Shown: piece after piece, positions 54,736-64,000 of the stretch
How positions within the stretch are numbered: the stretch's first letter is position 1
Layout: each line of letters opens with the position of its first letter
Notes under the pieces: model-generated
The model's database searches: none
What the model saw: the letters and a program-made list of their open reading frames with translations, nothing else
What the model was told of the DNA's origin: nothing
Source of the DNA: Cylicocyclus nassatus
Lineage: Eukaryota; Nematoda; Chromadorea; Rhabditida; Strongylidae
Direction: 5' to 3'
NCBI GenBank assembly: GCA_958299035.1
Contig: CATQJL010000316.1
Span: forward strand, 17,151,676-17,215,675
Length of the DNA: 64,000 nucleotides
Translations under genes and position numbers: made by a program

Positions 54736-54844
54736 GCACACCCATGCGAAGATTTCTACCATTTTGCATGTGGTAAATATAACATGAATGCGAAAAAAGA
54801 CTTTTTATTGAAACTCCTCGAAAATACGCTTGCAACTCTGGAAG
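54736..54844 (+). CDS. M13 (neprilysin-like) metallopeptidase, exon with PC.DFY..ACG motif
   Basis: The exon reads AHPCEDFYHFACGKYN and then a helical, Lys/Leu-rich segment. The (P)C-[ED]-D-F-Y-x-[FY]-A-C-G motif is diagnostic for the N-terminal domain of M13 zinc metallopeptidases (neprilysin, ECE), membrane-bound or secreted enzymes that cleave peptides. It is bounded by a T-rich acceptor (TTCAG at 54731-54735) and the donor GTAGGT at 54845. The length of 109 nt leaves phase 1, which fits exactly the next exon found at 62875. The upstream exons (signal or membrane segment and the preceding Cys motif) were not found. Many nematodes carry expanded M13 families, so the specific member is unknown. 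Confidence 0.85.
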
Positions 54845-54848
54845 GTAG

Positions 54849-55306
54849 GTAACTCATGATTTAATACATCATTTTTACCAATGAGAATAAACGTCATTTA
54901 TTTTGCGATTTCCCTCAAATTGAAAACATAAGCTCTACGCAGATGTTCTTGCTTAATATGGACGAAGTTTGATAACTTTTTGATACCTGAAACTAAGCGC
55001 TCCTTCATCCTTTATTATAATAGAAACTTGATGCCAAACGACGCGACGGCTGGATTGGTTCGTTTACGTGGATGGTTTTGATGCTGTTTCAAATAGACGC
55101 CAGTCGCAGAACCTCTTCCAGTCACAACAAAGATGACAATGCAATGATGACAAAAAAAAACTCAGAGGTCTAGCGCGACGAAACAGTATCATACGCAGGT
55201 GTGCTCTGCTGCTGCAGTTTAGTTGTGTTTTTCAGGCAAGCGCGAAACTGACAATTTACTGCTGTATTTTTGGAGGCCTGCAGTTCACACATCGTGTAAA
55301 TACGTA
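54849..55306. other. Intron sequence, no gene
   Basis: Start of the roughly 8 kb intron of the M13 gene. No structure was recognised. Confidence 0.5.
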
Positions 55307-56240
55307 TTAGGTTGTCCGGAAATTAATGCAGGTTTTCATTTCCAACAGCAATAAGTCATACATTTCTCATTTTTGAATAGGTTACAAGGTACTTTTCGAT
55401 AGAGCTAAACAAGATGGTTATCTTGCTCTAGCAACAGCTCTGATTCACCACGAGTTTCGAGCCAAAAACTAAAATCAACTGCCCGGAAAATTGAGAAAAA
55501 TCGTAACTGAGCTCATAAAAATCCTACAAAAATTCTAACTGCTCACGTAAGCACAATCCACATAAGGCATCTATATACGCCATTGCCGTATTTTTTTCTC
55601 TGTTAGAAATCAAGAAAACAAAAATTATCGAGCATTTGCCAAAGTAGTGCTGTGCCATTCCCACATAAGTATTTGTATACTACATGCCTGTAGAAGTACA
55701 AACGTAAATTTCCAGCTCTCTACAAGCTTTATTTCTCGAGAAGTTTGAATTTTAGCTTGGATCACACTAGGGAAAACTGTATTTGACATTTCTCGAGAAC
55801 TAAAGCCTGTAGAGAGCTGAAAATTTACCTTTGTACTTCTAAAGGTTTGTAGTGTACAAATACCTATGTGGTAACGGCACACCATTACTTTAGCAAATGC
55901 ACGAAGATTTCCGTTTTCTTGATTTCTAACAAAGAAAAAAATACGGCAAGGGCGTATATAGGTGCCTTATGTGGATTGTGTTTACGTGAGCAAGTAATAA
56001 TTTTTGTACAATTCTTATGAACTGAGTTATGATTTTTCTTATGTTTTCGGGCAGCTAAGTCTTTTTAGTTTTTGGCTCGAAACTCGAGGTTAATAAGAGC
56101 TGTTGCAAAAACAAGACCGCCGTCTTCTAGAGCTTGCTTTGTTCTATCGAAAAGTACCTTGCAACCTCTTCAAAAATGAGAAATGTATGACTTATTGCGG
56201 TTGGAAATCAAAAACCTGCGTTAATTTCCGCACAACCTAG
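55307..56240. mobile_element. Fold-back mariner-type MITE, TTAGGTTGTCCGG family
   Basis: The left end TTAGGTTGTCCGGAAATTAA and right end TTAATTTCCGCACAACCTAG form long inverted arms over the whole 934 bp, flanked by TA. It is more diverged from the palindrome B copies than those are from each other. It lies within the M13 intron. Confidence 0.87.
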
Positions 56241-57425
56241 TATAGTAGCGCAACATCGCCTTTTGAAAGCTTGAAGATTCTAATATTTTCGGCTTCTAGC
56301 ACAAAAACAAATGCAGCAACGGCACATATGCATTTCTTTTGTGTATATGCGTGAGCGAATTTATGATTTATTCGAAGCTTCTTTGATTTCGGCTGCTCGA
56401 GGTATACTGAAGCTGGCGCACAACTAAGTTCCTTCTTATGTGGCTTCCACTGCTTTATCAAACGGAACCCTGCATTCAAATTGAAGTTGAGTAACGTATG
56501 ACTTGATGTGGTGAAGGCAAGATTCTAAACACTTTCGCGATGACCTAGTGTACAGTTTATAGTTCTAAATTAGGGACATGGAAGCATCAACAATTTTTCA
56601 AGAAAACCATAAAGCCAGCTATTATTCAAAATATGTGAATCGCACTTTACTTACTTCACCAAACTGTTATCGATGCTTTTCAAAAAGCTTGAAATGACAA
56701 TTTCAAAAATAGCTGAAGTTAGAGTAAGCGAAAATCGTGGATTGGAGCTACTGATGATTACTTGAGCGGTATAGGAAGAATCTGACAAAATAATCACTGT
56801 TAGAAACAGGGCTCGGAACAGGTGGCTTACAGGGACAAGCTGGATATTGTTTTGAAATAAAAAGGAAAGGATATCGTTGGAGTGGAAATCCAGCTTTCCC
56901 CCCCCCTTCACAACACAATCGCCCTCCGCTTTATGTCACCTATCTTCTACAGAAGACGCAAATTGTCATTTGTGCCTTATCGATGTACAAAATACCAAAA
57001 ATTTTCTGTCTCAGCATGTTCGCCGGTTGGGCGCGCGAATTCGAAAAACAAAAAACTTGCTTACAGAGAAAAGAGAAAATGAAATGACACCAAAATCGGT
57101 GTAGATGAACAATAGGGAGTTAGCCCATGTGCGAAAAATTATGAAAAAATTATGTAATGTGAAGGCGCGGCAAACTTTTTTTTGAGTTAGGTGGCTCTCC
57201 AGCCACCTGGACAGCCACCTGATTGCTGTGAAAATAAAAAGTCATATATTAGGTGGGTCCGAAGGTTTTGTCAGTTTTTTCAATTCTTCGGCAAAAATGA
57301 AGACAAACAAACGCTTCAAAACGTATCCAATGCAGAATTTCTTCCTCTTTCCAGCAGCTAAACTCACATTATGTTTAGTTGCGAGAGCGATGAGATATTT
57401 GCTGGAAATCACAATTACTCGTTTT
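56241..57425. other. Intron sequence, no gene
   Basis: Short frames without recognisable domain. TATTAGGTGGGTCCGAAGG at about 57247 resembles a mariner TIR, but no partner end was found. Confidence 0.45.
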
Positions 57426-58040
57426 TACCATGTCCAAATTTCGCTAATTTTCAAAATATTTGTATGAGACTTTCGGGAGAGCCCCAGTAACTAGCAAATA
57501 GGGCAAACCTTTTGCCAAAAGAAGAAATTTTTTGTAGTCCCAGGGCTTGTCTTTCAAAGTTTCTACGATTTATTTTTTGAAGTGACCAGATTTTACATTC
57601 AGCTCATTTCAACTTCTGAGAACACAAAATGTTTAACACTTTAGTCACTATTCGATGCAGAGCCGGGACAGACGAAGTTTGTGGAGAAAATTGCAGTATT
57701 TCTATCTCAGTAGTGCGCACTGACGTAACCTATGTTTCAAAAACTTCATACCTTGAAGCGAAAATCGCTCATTTACTTTGTAATAGTAACGGTAGTAATG
57801 AGCGTGTGTTGAAACCTCAGTTTTCTGTAGAATAGCAGTGTTTGGTGCAATAACAGGTTATGCGATTTTTTCGAAACACAAGACTTTTAGAAAAATGATT
57901 AGCAAAAATCTGAGAAAGCAGCTGAAAAAAGAAAAGAGTTGCATAAGTTGACAAAAGGTTTGCCCTATCTGCTAGTTATTAGGGCTTCTCCAAAAGTCTT
58001 ATACAAATAGTTTGAAAATTAACGAAAGTTTGACATGGTA
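57426..58040. mobile_element. Fold-back element, arms about 92 bp
   Basis: The left arm (TACCATGTCCAAATTTCGCT through GGGCAAACCTTTTGCC) pairs with the right arm (AAAAGGTTTGCCCTATCTGC through GACATGGTA). The 430-bp middle is not inverted. It has no coding capacity. Confidence 0.75.
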
Positions 58041-58044
58041 CTAG

Positions 58045-58980
58045 ATAGGTTGTCCGGAAATTAGTGCAGGTTTTGAATTCCAACCGCAATAAGTCATACA
58101 CTTCTTATTTCTAAGCAGGTTGCAAAAAACCATTCGATAGAACAAAGCAAGCTCTACGAGAAGGCAATCTTGCTTTAGCAACAGCTTTCATCTACCTCGA
58201 GTTCCGAGCCAAAAACTAAAAAAGACTCAGCAGCTCGAAAATTAGAGAAAAATCGTAATTCTGTACATAGAAATCCTACAAAAATTCTAGCTTGCTCACG
58301 TAAACACTATCCACATAAGACATATATGTACGCCGTTGCCGTATTTTTTCCTCTGTTAGAAATCAAGAAAGCGGGAATTTTCGTGCATTTGCCAAAGTGG
58401 TGCTGTGCCGTTTCCCACATAAGTATTTGTATACTACATGCCTGTAGAAGTACAAACGTAAATTTCCAACTCTCTACAAGCTTTATTTCTCGAGAATTTT
58501 GAATTTTAGCTTGGACCACATGACTAGGGAAAGCTGTATTCGATATTTCTCGAGAACTAAAGCTCATGAAAACCTGGATATTTGCGTTTGTACTTTTACG
58601 GGTATGTAGTATATAGTATACAACTACTCATGTGGGGACGGCACAGCATCACATTGGCAAATGCACGAAAATTTCAGTTTTCTTGGTTTCTAACAAAGAA
58701 AAAAATACGGCAACGGCGTACATATATGTCTTATGTGGATAGTGTTTACGTGAGCAAGTAATAATTTTTGTACAATTCTTATGAACTGAGTTATGATTTT
58801 TCTTATGTTTTCGGGCAGCTAAGTCTTTTTAGTTTTTGGCTCGAAACTCGAGGTTAATAAGAGCTGTTGCAAAAACAAGACCGCCGTCTTGTAGAGCTTG
58901 CTTTGCTCTATCGAATGGTATATTGCAACTTATTTAGAAATAAGAAATATATGACTTATTGTGGCTGAAACTCAAGACGG
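58045..58980. mobile_element. Fold-back mariner-type MITE, TTAGGTTGTCCGG family, right TIR lost
   Basis: Starts ATAGGTTGTCCGGAAATTAG and forms long inverted arms like its relatives, but the last 25 or so bases of the right TIR are missing. It begins only four bases after the preceding fold-back element. Confidence 0.82.
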
Positions 58981-60058
58981 ACACCCCACAGATACCTCAA
59001 AATTTCCAAAGTGAAGAAGATGTAGTCACGACAATCTTGAGCAAACAATCTGCTCAGTACACGCCATAGCTTTTGGGAAAGTTATGTGGTTTAATGTCAA
59101 CGGCGCGAGTTCTCTAAGCCACTGCGCCTTTGAAGAAATAGAGAGTTTGGCATGCCGAAGATATACATTGCTCAAATCGACTGCAAAGTGAAAATTAGGA
59201 AAAAAGACTGCGTGTGAGGAAGTACAAGTGAGCAAACGCTCGAAATATTCTAAAGGCAAAATTCATCTTTTTTCAATTATATTCGAAATGCAGCAAAATA
59301 TTTGGAAGGCTGATTATGTCGCAAGCTTTCCGCCAGTTATGCATTCGCCAATTATGCATTGATCAGCTCAACGATTGCAAGTAATGTGCAGCTACTGGTG
59401 GTGTTACTTAAGTAGTGTTACTGGTGTACATTCATGATTTACGTGAATTGCATGTAAGCTTGATATGCTGGCCGCCAGTCTCGGGTGCTCTTTGCAACAC
59501 TACGATGATCGAAAAATAGGTTCAATAGTGTGAGAATTTGTTCATCCCCCCCCCTTTCACCCCTGAGCGGGTATTAAGGTAACTTCCTTCACCAAAAGCC
59601 GGAAAAAAATCAACAGTGAGGTAAGATTAAGCAAAGGAGATATTTGTACGGGAATTGTTTGTGCGTCGGAGAGAAGGAAGAATATTTATAGGCCATTTAT
59701 GTACTTCCAGGAAGGAAAAAAAATAGCAGCTTCTGTAGTGCACAGCATGTCAGCTAGGAAAGTTCCGTGCAACAACGTTCTCCTTTGCTTTTAGGGAATA
59801 AGTGGTTTGAGGTCCGTTCATAGAAGTACCTAGTAAAAGGTGTGCATAATGATTTCTGGACACTTACGAGTTTTCAACATAAAAAAATTATATATTTTTT
59901 GAATGAATAACTGGTGCAAGGAACTAGTGACCATCGAAACTGCTTCGTCCAGATGATATATAGTATGTCTAAAATCCGTCCAAGAAAGTGCCTGGGTGAT
60001 GTCCTAGTGATAGAGATTTTCGAGTTTTTGTCATTAAAAAAAATTCGTAAGTTTTGTA
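58981..60058. other. Intron sequence, no gene
   Basis: No frame with a recognisable domain. A short C tract lies near 59546. No element ends were found. Confidence 0.45.
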
Positions 60059-61004
60059 TTAGGTTGTCAAGAAAATAATGTCGGTTTTTATTTGCTTGCT
60101 TTGACAAAGCAACCAGACTCAACCCAACAAAGGGTAAGGGGGACTGTTCGATAGAGCGAAGCAAGCTCTACAAGAAGGTACTCATGTCTTTGCGCCATGC
60201 TCGATCTACGGAGGGTTCGAACTCAAAATCTAAAGATTTCCAAATGCCCAAAAAATCGAAAAAAATCAGACCTTCGTCCAAATAATTTCTACGGACCTCC
60301 CACTCCCTCACATCAATACTATCGATATTTGATATCTATATGTGCGATTGCCGTATTTTTGCCTTGACTAGAAACTGAGAAAACGAAAATTTCCCTGATT
60401 TTCTCAAAGCAATGCTGAGCCGTTTTTGCATGTGTAGTTCTATACTACAAGCCTAGGTAAGTATAACGGTAAATTTCAGCCCATTCTAAGCGATAGTTTT
60501 CGAAAAATAACGAATCGGATTTTTTCGTTCCAGTTTCAGTGCTAAAATCGACATTTCTCGAAAAGTACCGCTCGAAATAGGCTGAAAACCTACAGTTATG
60601 CTTACCTAGGCTTGTAGTATAGAACTACATATGCAAAAACGGCTCAGCATTGCTTTGAGAAAATCAGGGAAATTTTCGTTTTTTCAGTTTTTAGTCGAGG
60701 AAAAAATACGGCAATCGCACATATGGATATCAGATATCGATAGTATTGATGTGAGCGAGTGGGAGGTCCGTAGAAATTATTTGGACGAAGATCTGATTTT
60801 TTTCCGATTTTTTGGGCATTTGGAAATCGTTAGATTTTGAGTTCGAACTCTCCGTGGATCAAGCATGGCGCAAAGGCATGAGTGCCTTCTTGTAGAGCTT
60901 GCTTCGTTCTATCGAACGGTCCCCCTTACCCTTTGTTGGGCTAAGTCTGCTTGCTTTGTTAAAGCAAGCAAATAAAAACCGACGTTATTTTCTTGACAAC
61001 TCAA
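60059..61004. mobile_element. Fold-back mariner-type MITE, TTAGGTTGTCAAG family
   Basis: 946 bp between TA dinucleotides (the right TIR ends CAACTCAA). Nearly the whole element is one hairpin with a loop near 60530. TIR and most sequence differ from the TTAGGTTGTCCGG family, but an internal block around ATTGCCGTATTTTTGC is shared in the same relative place. Confidence 0.87.
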
Positions 61005-61029
61005 TAGATAAATATCTTAAACGCCGAGA

Positions 61030-61640
61030 TGGTCACGTCTTTTTACATGGTAAAAAAGCCTCTACTTGAGCACTCCCATTGTAAAAGTCTCACCCACACT
61101 TCACCCGGCACTTTTTGTAAAAAATATATACTTTGCCTGGGATTCCTTTGTAAAGAACCGCAGGCAAAGTATATAATTTCTGATAGCGGAGGGGACAGTT
61201 TATAGTGACCACCACGGCCTTAAATGTGTTCATCTACAAAAGTTATGAATTTTTTATGTTAAAAACTCGAAAATCTCCAGAAATCACTAGAACACTTTTC
61301 ACCCAGGCACTTTTTTCAATGGACCCCAGGCAAAGTATATATTTTCTGAAAGCGAAGGACGAGGCGGTTCCAATGTTGAACATCTTCATGTACCATCTGT
61401 TTATCTTCAAAAGTAGCGGACTTTTTTATCCTAAAACTCGTGAATATCTAGAAATCATTACCCACACTCTTCACCAGACACTTTCGCAGACTCCAGACAG
61501 GCAAACTATATATGTTCTAGAAGTGGAGCACAAGATGGTTTCAAAAACATTTTCCTTGCTGACGTTGCTGTTCATCTACGGAAATTACGAATTTCTTCTT
61601 TTAAAATTTCGTAAATGCTAAAAAATTGTCTAACTCTTCC
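61030..61640. repeat. Degenerate tandem repeat, unit about 165-171 bp
   Basis: The motif CAGGCAAASTATAT recurs at 61161, 61327 and 61498, each followed by TTTCTGAWAGYG-like sequence. Each unit also has a TTCATCTACAAAAGTTATGA-like block. An inverted copy (ATATATACTTTGCCTGGG, about 61123) sits just before the first unit and can pair with it. An open frame at 61205-61621 is a by-product of the repeat. Confidence 0.75.
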
Positions 61641-62874
61641 CGAAATAAATCTTCTCCATGCACATCTTCTATGTATTTTTAATGGGTGATGTAAAAAAGG
61701 AAAAAGGAAATGTAAGAAAACACAAGGTGCTGGTCAGAAATATAATTGTGTGCTATCCAGCAGCACATCGGTTCACATTTCAGAAAAAAGACAACCAGTG
61801 ATGGCAAGAATCGAAGATTGACTAGGGAAAATAATGAGAGAACACCGTGGCTCTTCCTCCCCCAGTCGACATTTTATAATTTCTCTGCCGAGTGAAACAC
61901 GCTTCACCCTGGAGGGGCTGCAACCACTGTGACTTCCTTTAACGTGGAGAGGTCATTCTCACCTTATTGCATCTATGGATCAAACTATTTTTGGTTGGCT
62001 TCGTGACTAGCAAACTTCATCCTGAGTTTGTTTTCTTATATAGCACGTACATGTAATGATAACAACTTCTCGACTATTTTTCATGGCAGAAAGGCGCGAA
62101 AGGTGATCTGCTGTTACTAGAAAAGAGATCCGGAATATCCAGCTTCAGTTTTTTTCAAATTGCTCTACGTGTTCAACACTCCCTTTTATGACTCCAAAAC
62201 TTTTAAAGTCTGAACTCTTAAAATATGGGCCCAGTCTGGCAATAACCATCGCCAAAATGTGGCTTTCGACATACATCACATTTTCAACAAGCTGCTCTGA
62301 TAAAAAATCAGAAAAACTTTTGCCGAGACGACCAGGCATCTGACTTCTTGCCGCCTTCTACTGGTTCCGCTATCCTCCACTGTCTTCTTCCTGCTCGCAC
62401 ATTGTGAATGTTTTGACTACCAAAAGATGCTGTCTCCACAGATGAATTGTAAACAATTACTCATTTGAGTTCAAGCTTTTCGATGTAGTATCGGTACTAA
62501 AGATGTATGGAAATTTTCATCAAAAGAACATTTGTAAATAAAAGTTAGTCTGGATTGCATTGGCTTGGTAACTTTCACCAAACCGTAATCGACGCCTTTT
62601 GCAAGCCTGTGTAAGAAATCCTTTTATGAAGCAACGTGAAAACAAATTGTGCAACCCCCTCCCTTCCGGCGAAGAAAGAAGATTTTAAGCAAAAAGGAAG
62701 AACAAACTTTGAAAGCTTGGCTATTGATTGACACCAAAAAGTCAATCAGTTATAGGCTAGTAGAAAGAGTGTGCATTGTTGTTTAGCCAACCATGTAATT
62801 TGCAGGTAGATGCAAATACTTACAATTAGCACCTTACATGTTAGGTTAAAGGCTTGTGCTGGTAAAAATTTCAG
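61641..62874. other. Intron sequence, no gene; acceptor at its end
   Basis: Non-coding. It ends with the splice acceptor AAAAATTTCAG (62864-62874). Confidence 0.5.
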
Positions 62875-63011
62875 GGCTATTGACCGATGAAAGTGGAATA
62901 CAATCTAAAGCGTTCAATTTGTCAAAGCATTATTACATGAGCTGCTTGCGAAACCATAAAGAATGGGAATCACATACTGGATATATCCAGACAGTGATCG
63001 GAAAGATTCGA
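62875..63011 (+). CDS. M13 (neprilysin-like) metallopeptidase, next exon
   Basis: After the acceptor TTTCAG the exon encodes LLTDESGIQSKAFNLSKHYY, then MSCLRNHKEW and TVIGKIR. The pattern ...A..K..Y.SC......E ... IG.. is the region that follows the PCDFY motif in M13_N domains (the K-x-x-Y-x-x-C helix). The first two bases complete a Gly codon with the phase-1 end of the exon at 54736-54844, and 45 full codons remain, giving phase 0 at the donor GTAAGT (63012). The exact phase match across an 8 kb repeat-filled intron supports direct splicing of the two exons. Confidence 0.85.
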
Positions 63012-63594
63012 GTAAGTCAAGTTTCACAAATCGTTTACGTTAAGAAGCGCACTTTTCTATTTTACCTGCAAAAAAGTGTTTCTTCAAAGCTTTCATTTAT
63101 CAGTGCAAAACAACGATTTCTAACAGTTTTATGAAGTGCTCGAATTGATTTACAAACCCTGTAGGCAAAAAAATGGTACATGCTATACCTTCAAAATGGA
63201 AATGTATAGAAAAAAGTTTGAAAGAAAACTCTCTGACATATACCTGCTGATACTTGAACGTCAAAATTTTAGAATACTGAAAATGACGAGCAGAATGAGA
63301 AAGTGCTCAGACAATTCCAAAAGAACATCCGGAGCAGAACTGAGCTTCTAGAACTTTAGGGGTAACATTCTTGTTGGAGCTGCCAGGTGGAGCGAGTCTG
63401 CTCTACACGGTCCACTCAATTTGCTCCGGAAGTTCTTCGCGATGGTCTGAGTGTGTAGAATAAAAAATTCTAGAAGAAGGTAGAGTAAAATTGTAGCAAT
63501 GGGTGAGGTAGATTTTTCGTAATAGATATCCGAGATTGATTTATAGGTCTTATCAAAGGGCATCGGTCATGTGCACTTGTGTAAGATTTTCCAG
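63012..63594. other. Intron of M13 gene
   Basis: 583 bp with donor GTAAGT and acceptor GATTTTCCAG. No embedded element was recognised. Confidence 0.75.
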
Positions 63595-63762
63595 AATTTT
63601 GGTTATTTTCCTCTGATTGATGCCAATATATCGTACTATAATCGATCAAATTATGAACGCGATTTGGTCGATCTCCTCATCTACTTCAATAAAAACGGAT
63701 TAACAACCGAATTTTTGATGCCAATGTTTTCCTTCCGTGATAACGACACTACCATCATGCAA
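63595..63762 (+). CDS. M13 (neprilysin-like) metallopeptidase, third visible exon
   Basis: The 168-nt exon is in phase 0 at both ends and encodes 56 residues: NFGYFPLIDANISYYNR, then YERDLVDLLIYFNKNGLTTE and FLMPMFSFRDNDTTIMQ. This fits the M13_N segment after the first Cys helix (G-[GY]-[WF]-P ... helix ... F-x-x-x-[VF]-x-x-D). Donor GTAAGT starts at 63763. The zinc-binding HExxH and downstream ExxxD motifs must lie beyond the window. The frame is clean over all three exons, so the gene looks intact in the part visible. Confidence 0.82.
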
Positions 63763-64000
63763 GTAAGTGTTTCATTCCATTTTTATCAAGGTTTTGTGCA
63801 AGTCTTGGGGCAGCGGATGAATACCTCGCTGAAAACGATGTGCCGAAACTAAAGGCTTCATATTAATGCCCTGAAAGTAATAAATTTATTGCCTGTTTAT
63901 GCTCATGCAACTCTAATATCCTTTACTATTTGGTTGGCTTAAAAGTTTTCGGACATTTCCGGATGAGATCTGCTATTTCTCGAAACTTGATGCATGCCCG
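63763..64000. other. Intron start to window end
   Basis: Begins with GTAAGT. No further exon was recognised before the window ends. Confidence 0.55.

Noticed and set aside
57247..57290. A mariner TIR-like start (TTAGGTGGGTCCGAAGG)
   Set aside because: No matching inverted end within a reasonable distance, so no element was called.

Overview
The window reads as repeat-rich nematode nuclear DNA, most likely from a rhabditid or strongylid-type worm. The grounds are spliced genes with GT...AG introns, an RTE-type LINE, mariner-like MITEs in several TIR families, Helitrons, and a BEL/Pao element whose env resembles phlebovirus glycoproteins (an arrangement known from Caenorhabditis Cer elements). 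The species assignment is inference. The only host gene I recognise with confidence is an M13 (neprilysin-like) metallopeptidase on the + strand. Three exons are visible (54736-54844, 62875-63011, 63595-63762); their splice phases fit exactly, and the catalytic part lies beyond the right edge.

Layout: 1-2163 is flank, with a coding-like open frame at the left edge and one old MITE. 2164-20541 is a giant palindrome (A): arms 2164-7585 and 11369-20541 around a 3.8 kb loop. For more than 4 kb the arms pair with a constant coordinate sum (22705), so there are no indels there and only scattered substitutions. The right arm alone has gained a 3.14 kb RTE-like LINE with a 19-bp target duplication, plus an unclassified 594-bp segment. 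At the very next base a second palindrome (B) begins: arms 20542-23041 and 24198-28087 around a 1.16 kb loop holding a 5'-truncated, Penelope-like reverse transcriptase. The right arm of B alone has gained a TA-flanked MITE and a 710-bp Helitron with an A|T empty site preserved in the other arm. A single breakpoint at 20541/20542 therefore limits both palindromes.

28088-39373 is a graveyard of fold-back MITEs, two or three Helitron-like elements, a 136-bp TG microsatellite and a G-rich tract, with no recognisable host gene. 39374-48361 is a nearly complete BEL/Pao retrotransposon: two LTRs (555 and 529 bp), gag with zinc knuckles, A17-type protease, RT, RNase H, integrase and an env with phlebovirus Gn/Gc-like architecture. 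It is interrupted by in-frame stops and several frameshifts. 48362-54735 is non-coding apart from two MITEs. From 54736 on, the M13 gene runs with an 8 kb intron filled by hairpin MITEs and a tandem repeat.

MITE copies present in both palindrome arms predate the duplications, while arm-specific insertions postdate them, so the window carries its own relative chronology. Boundaries, arm pairing and frames were read by eye; no alignment or database search was run.
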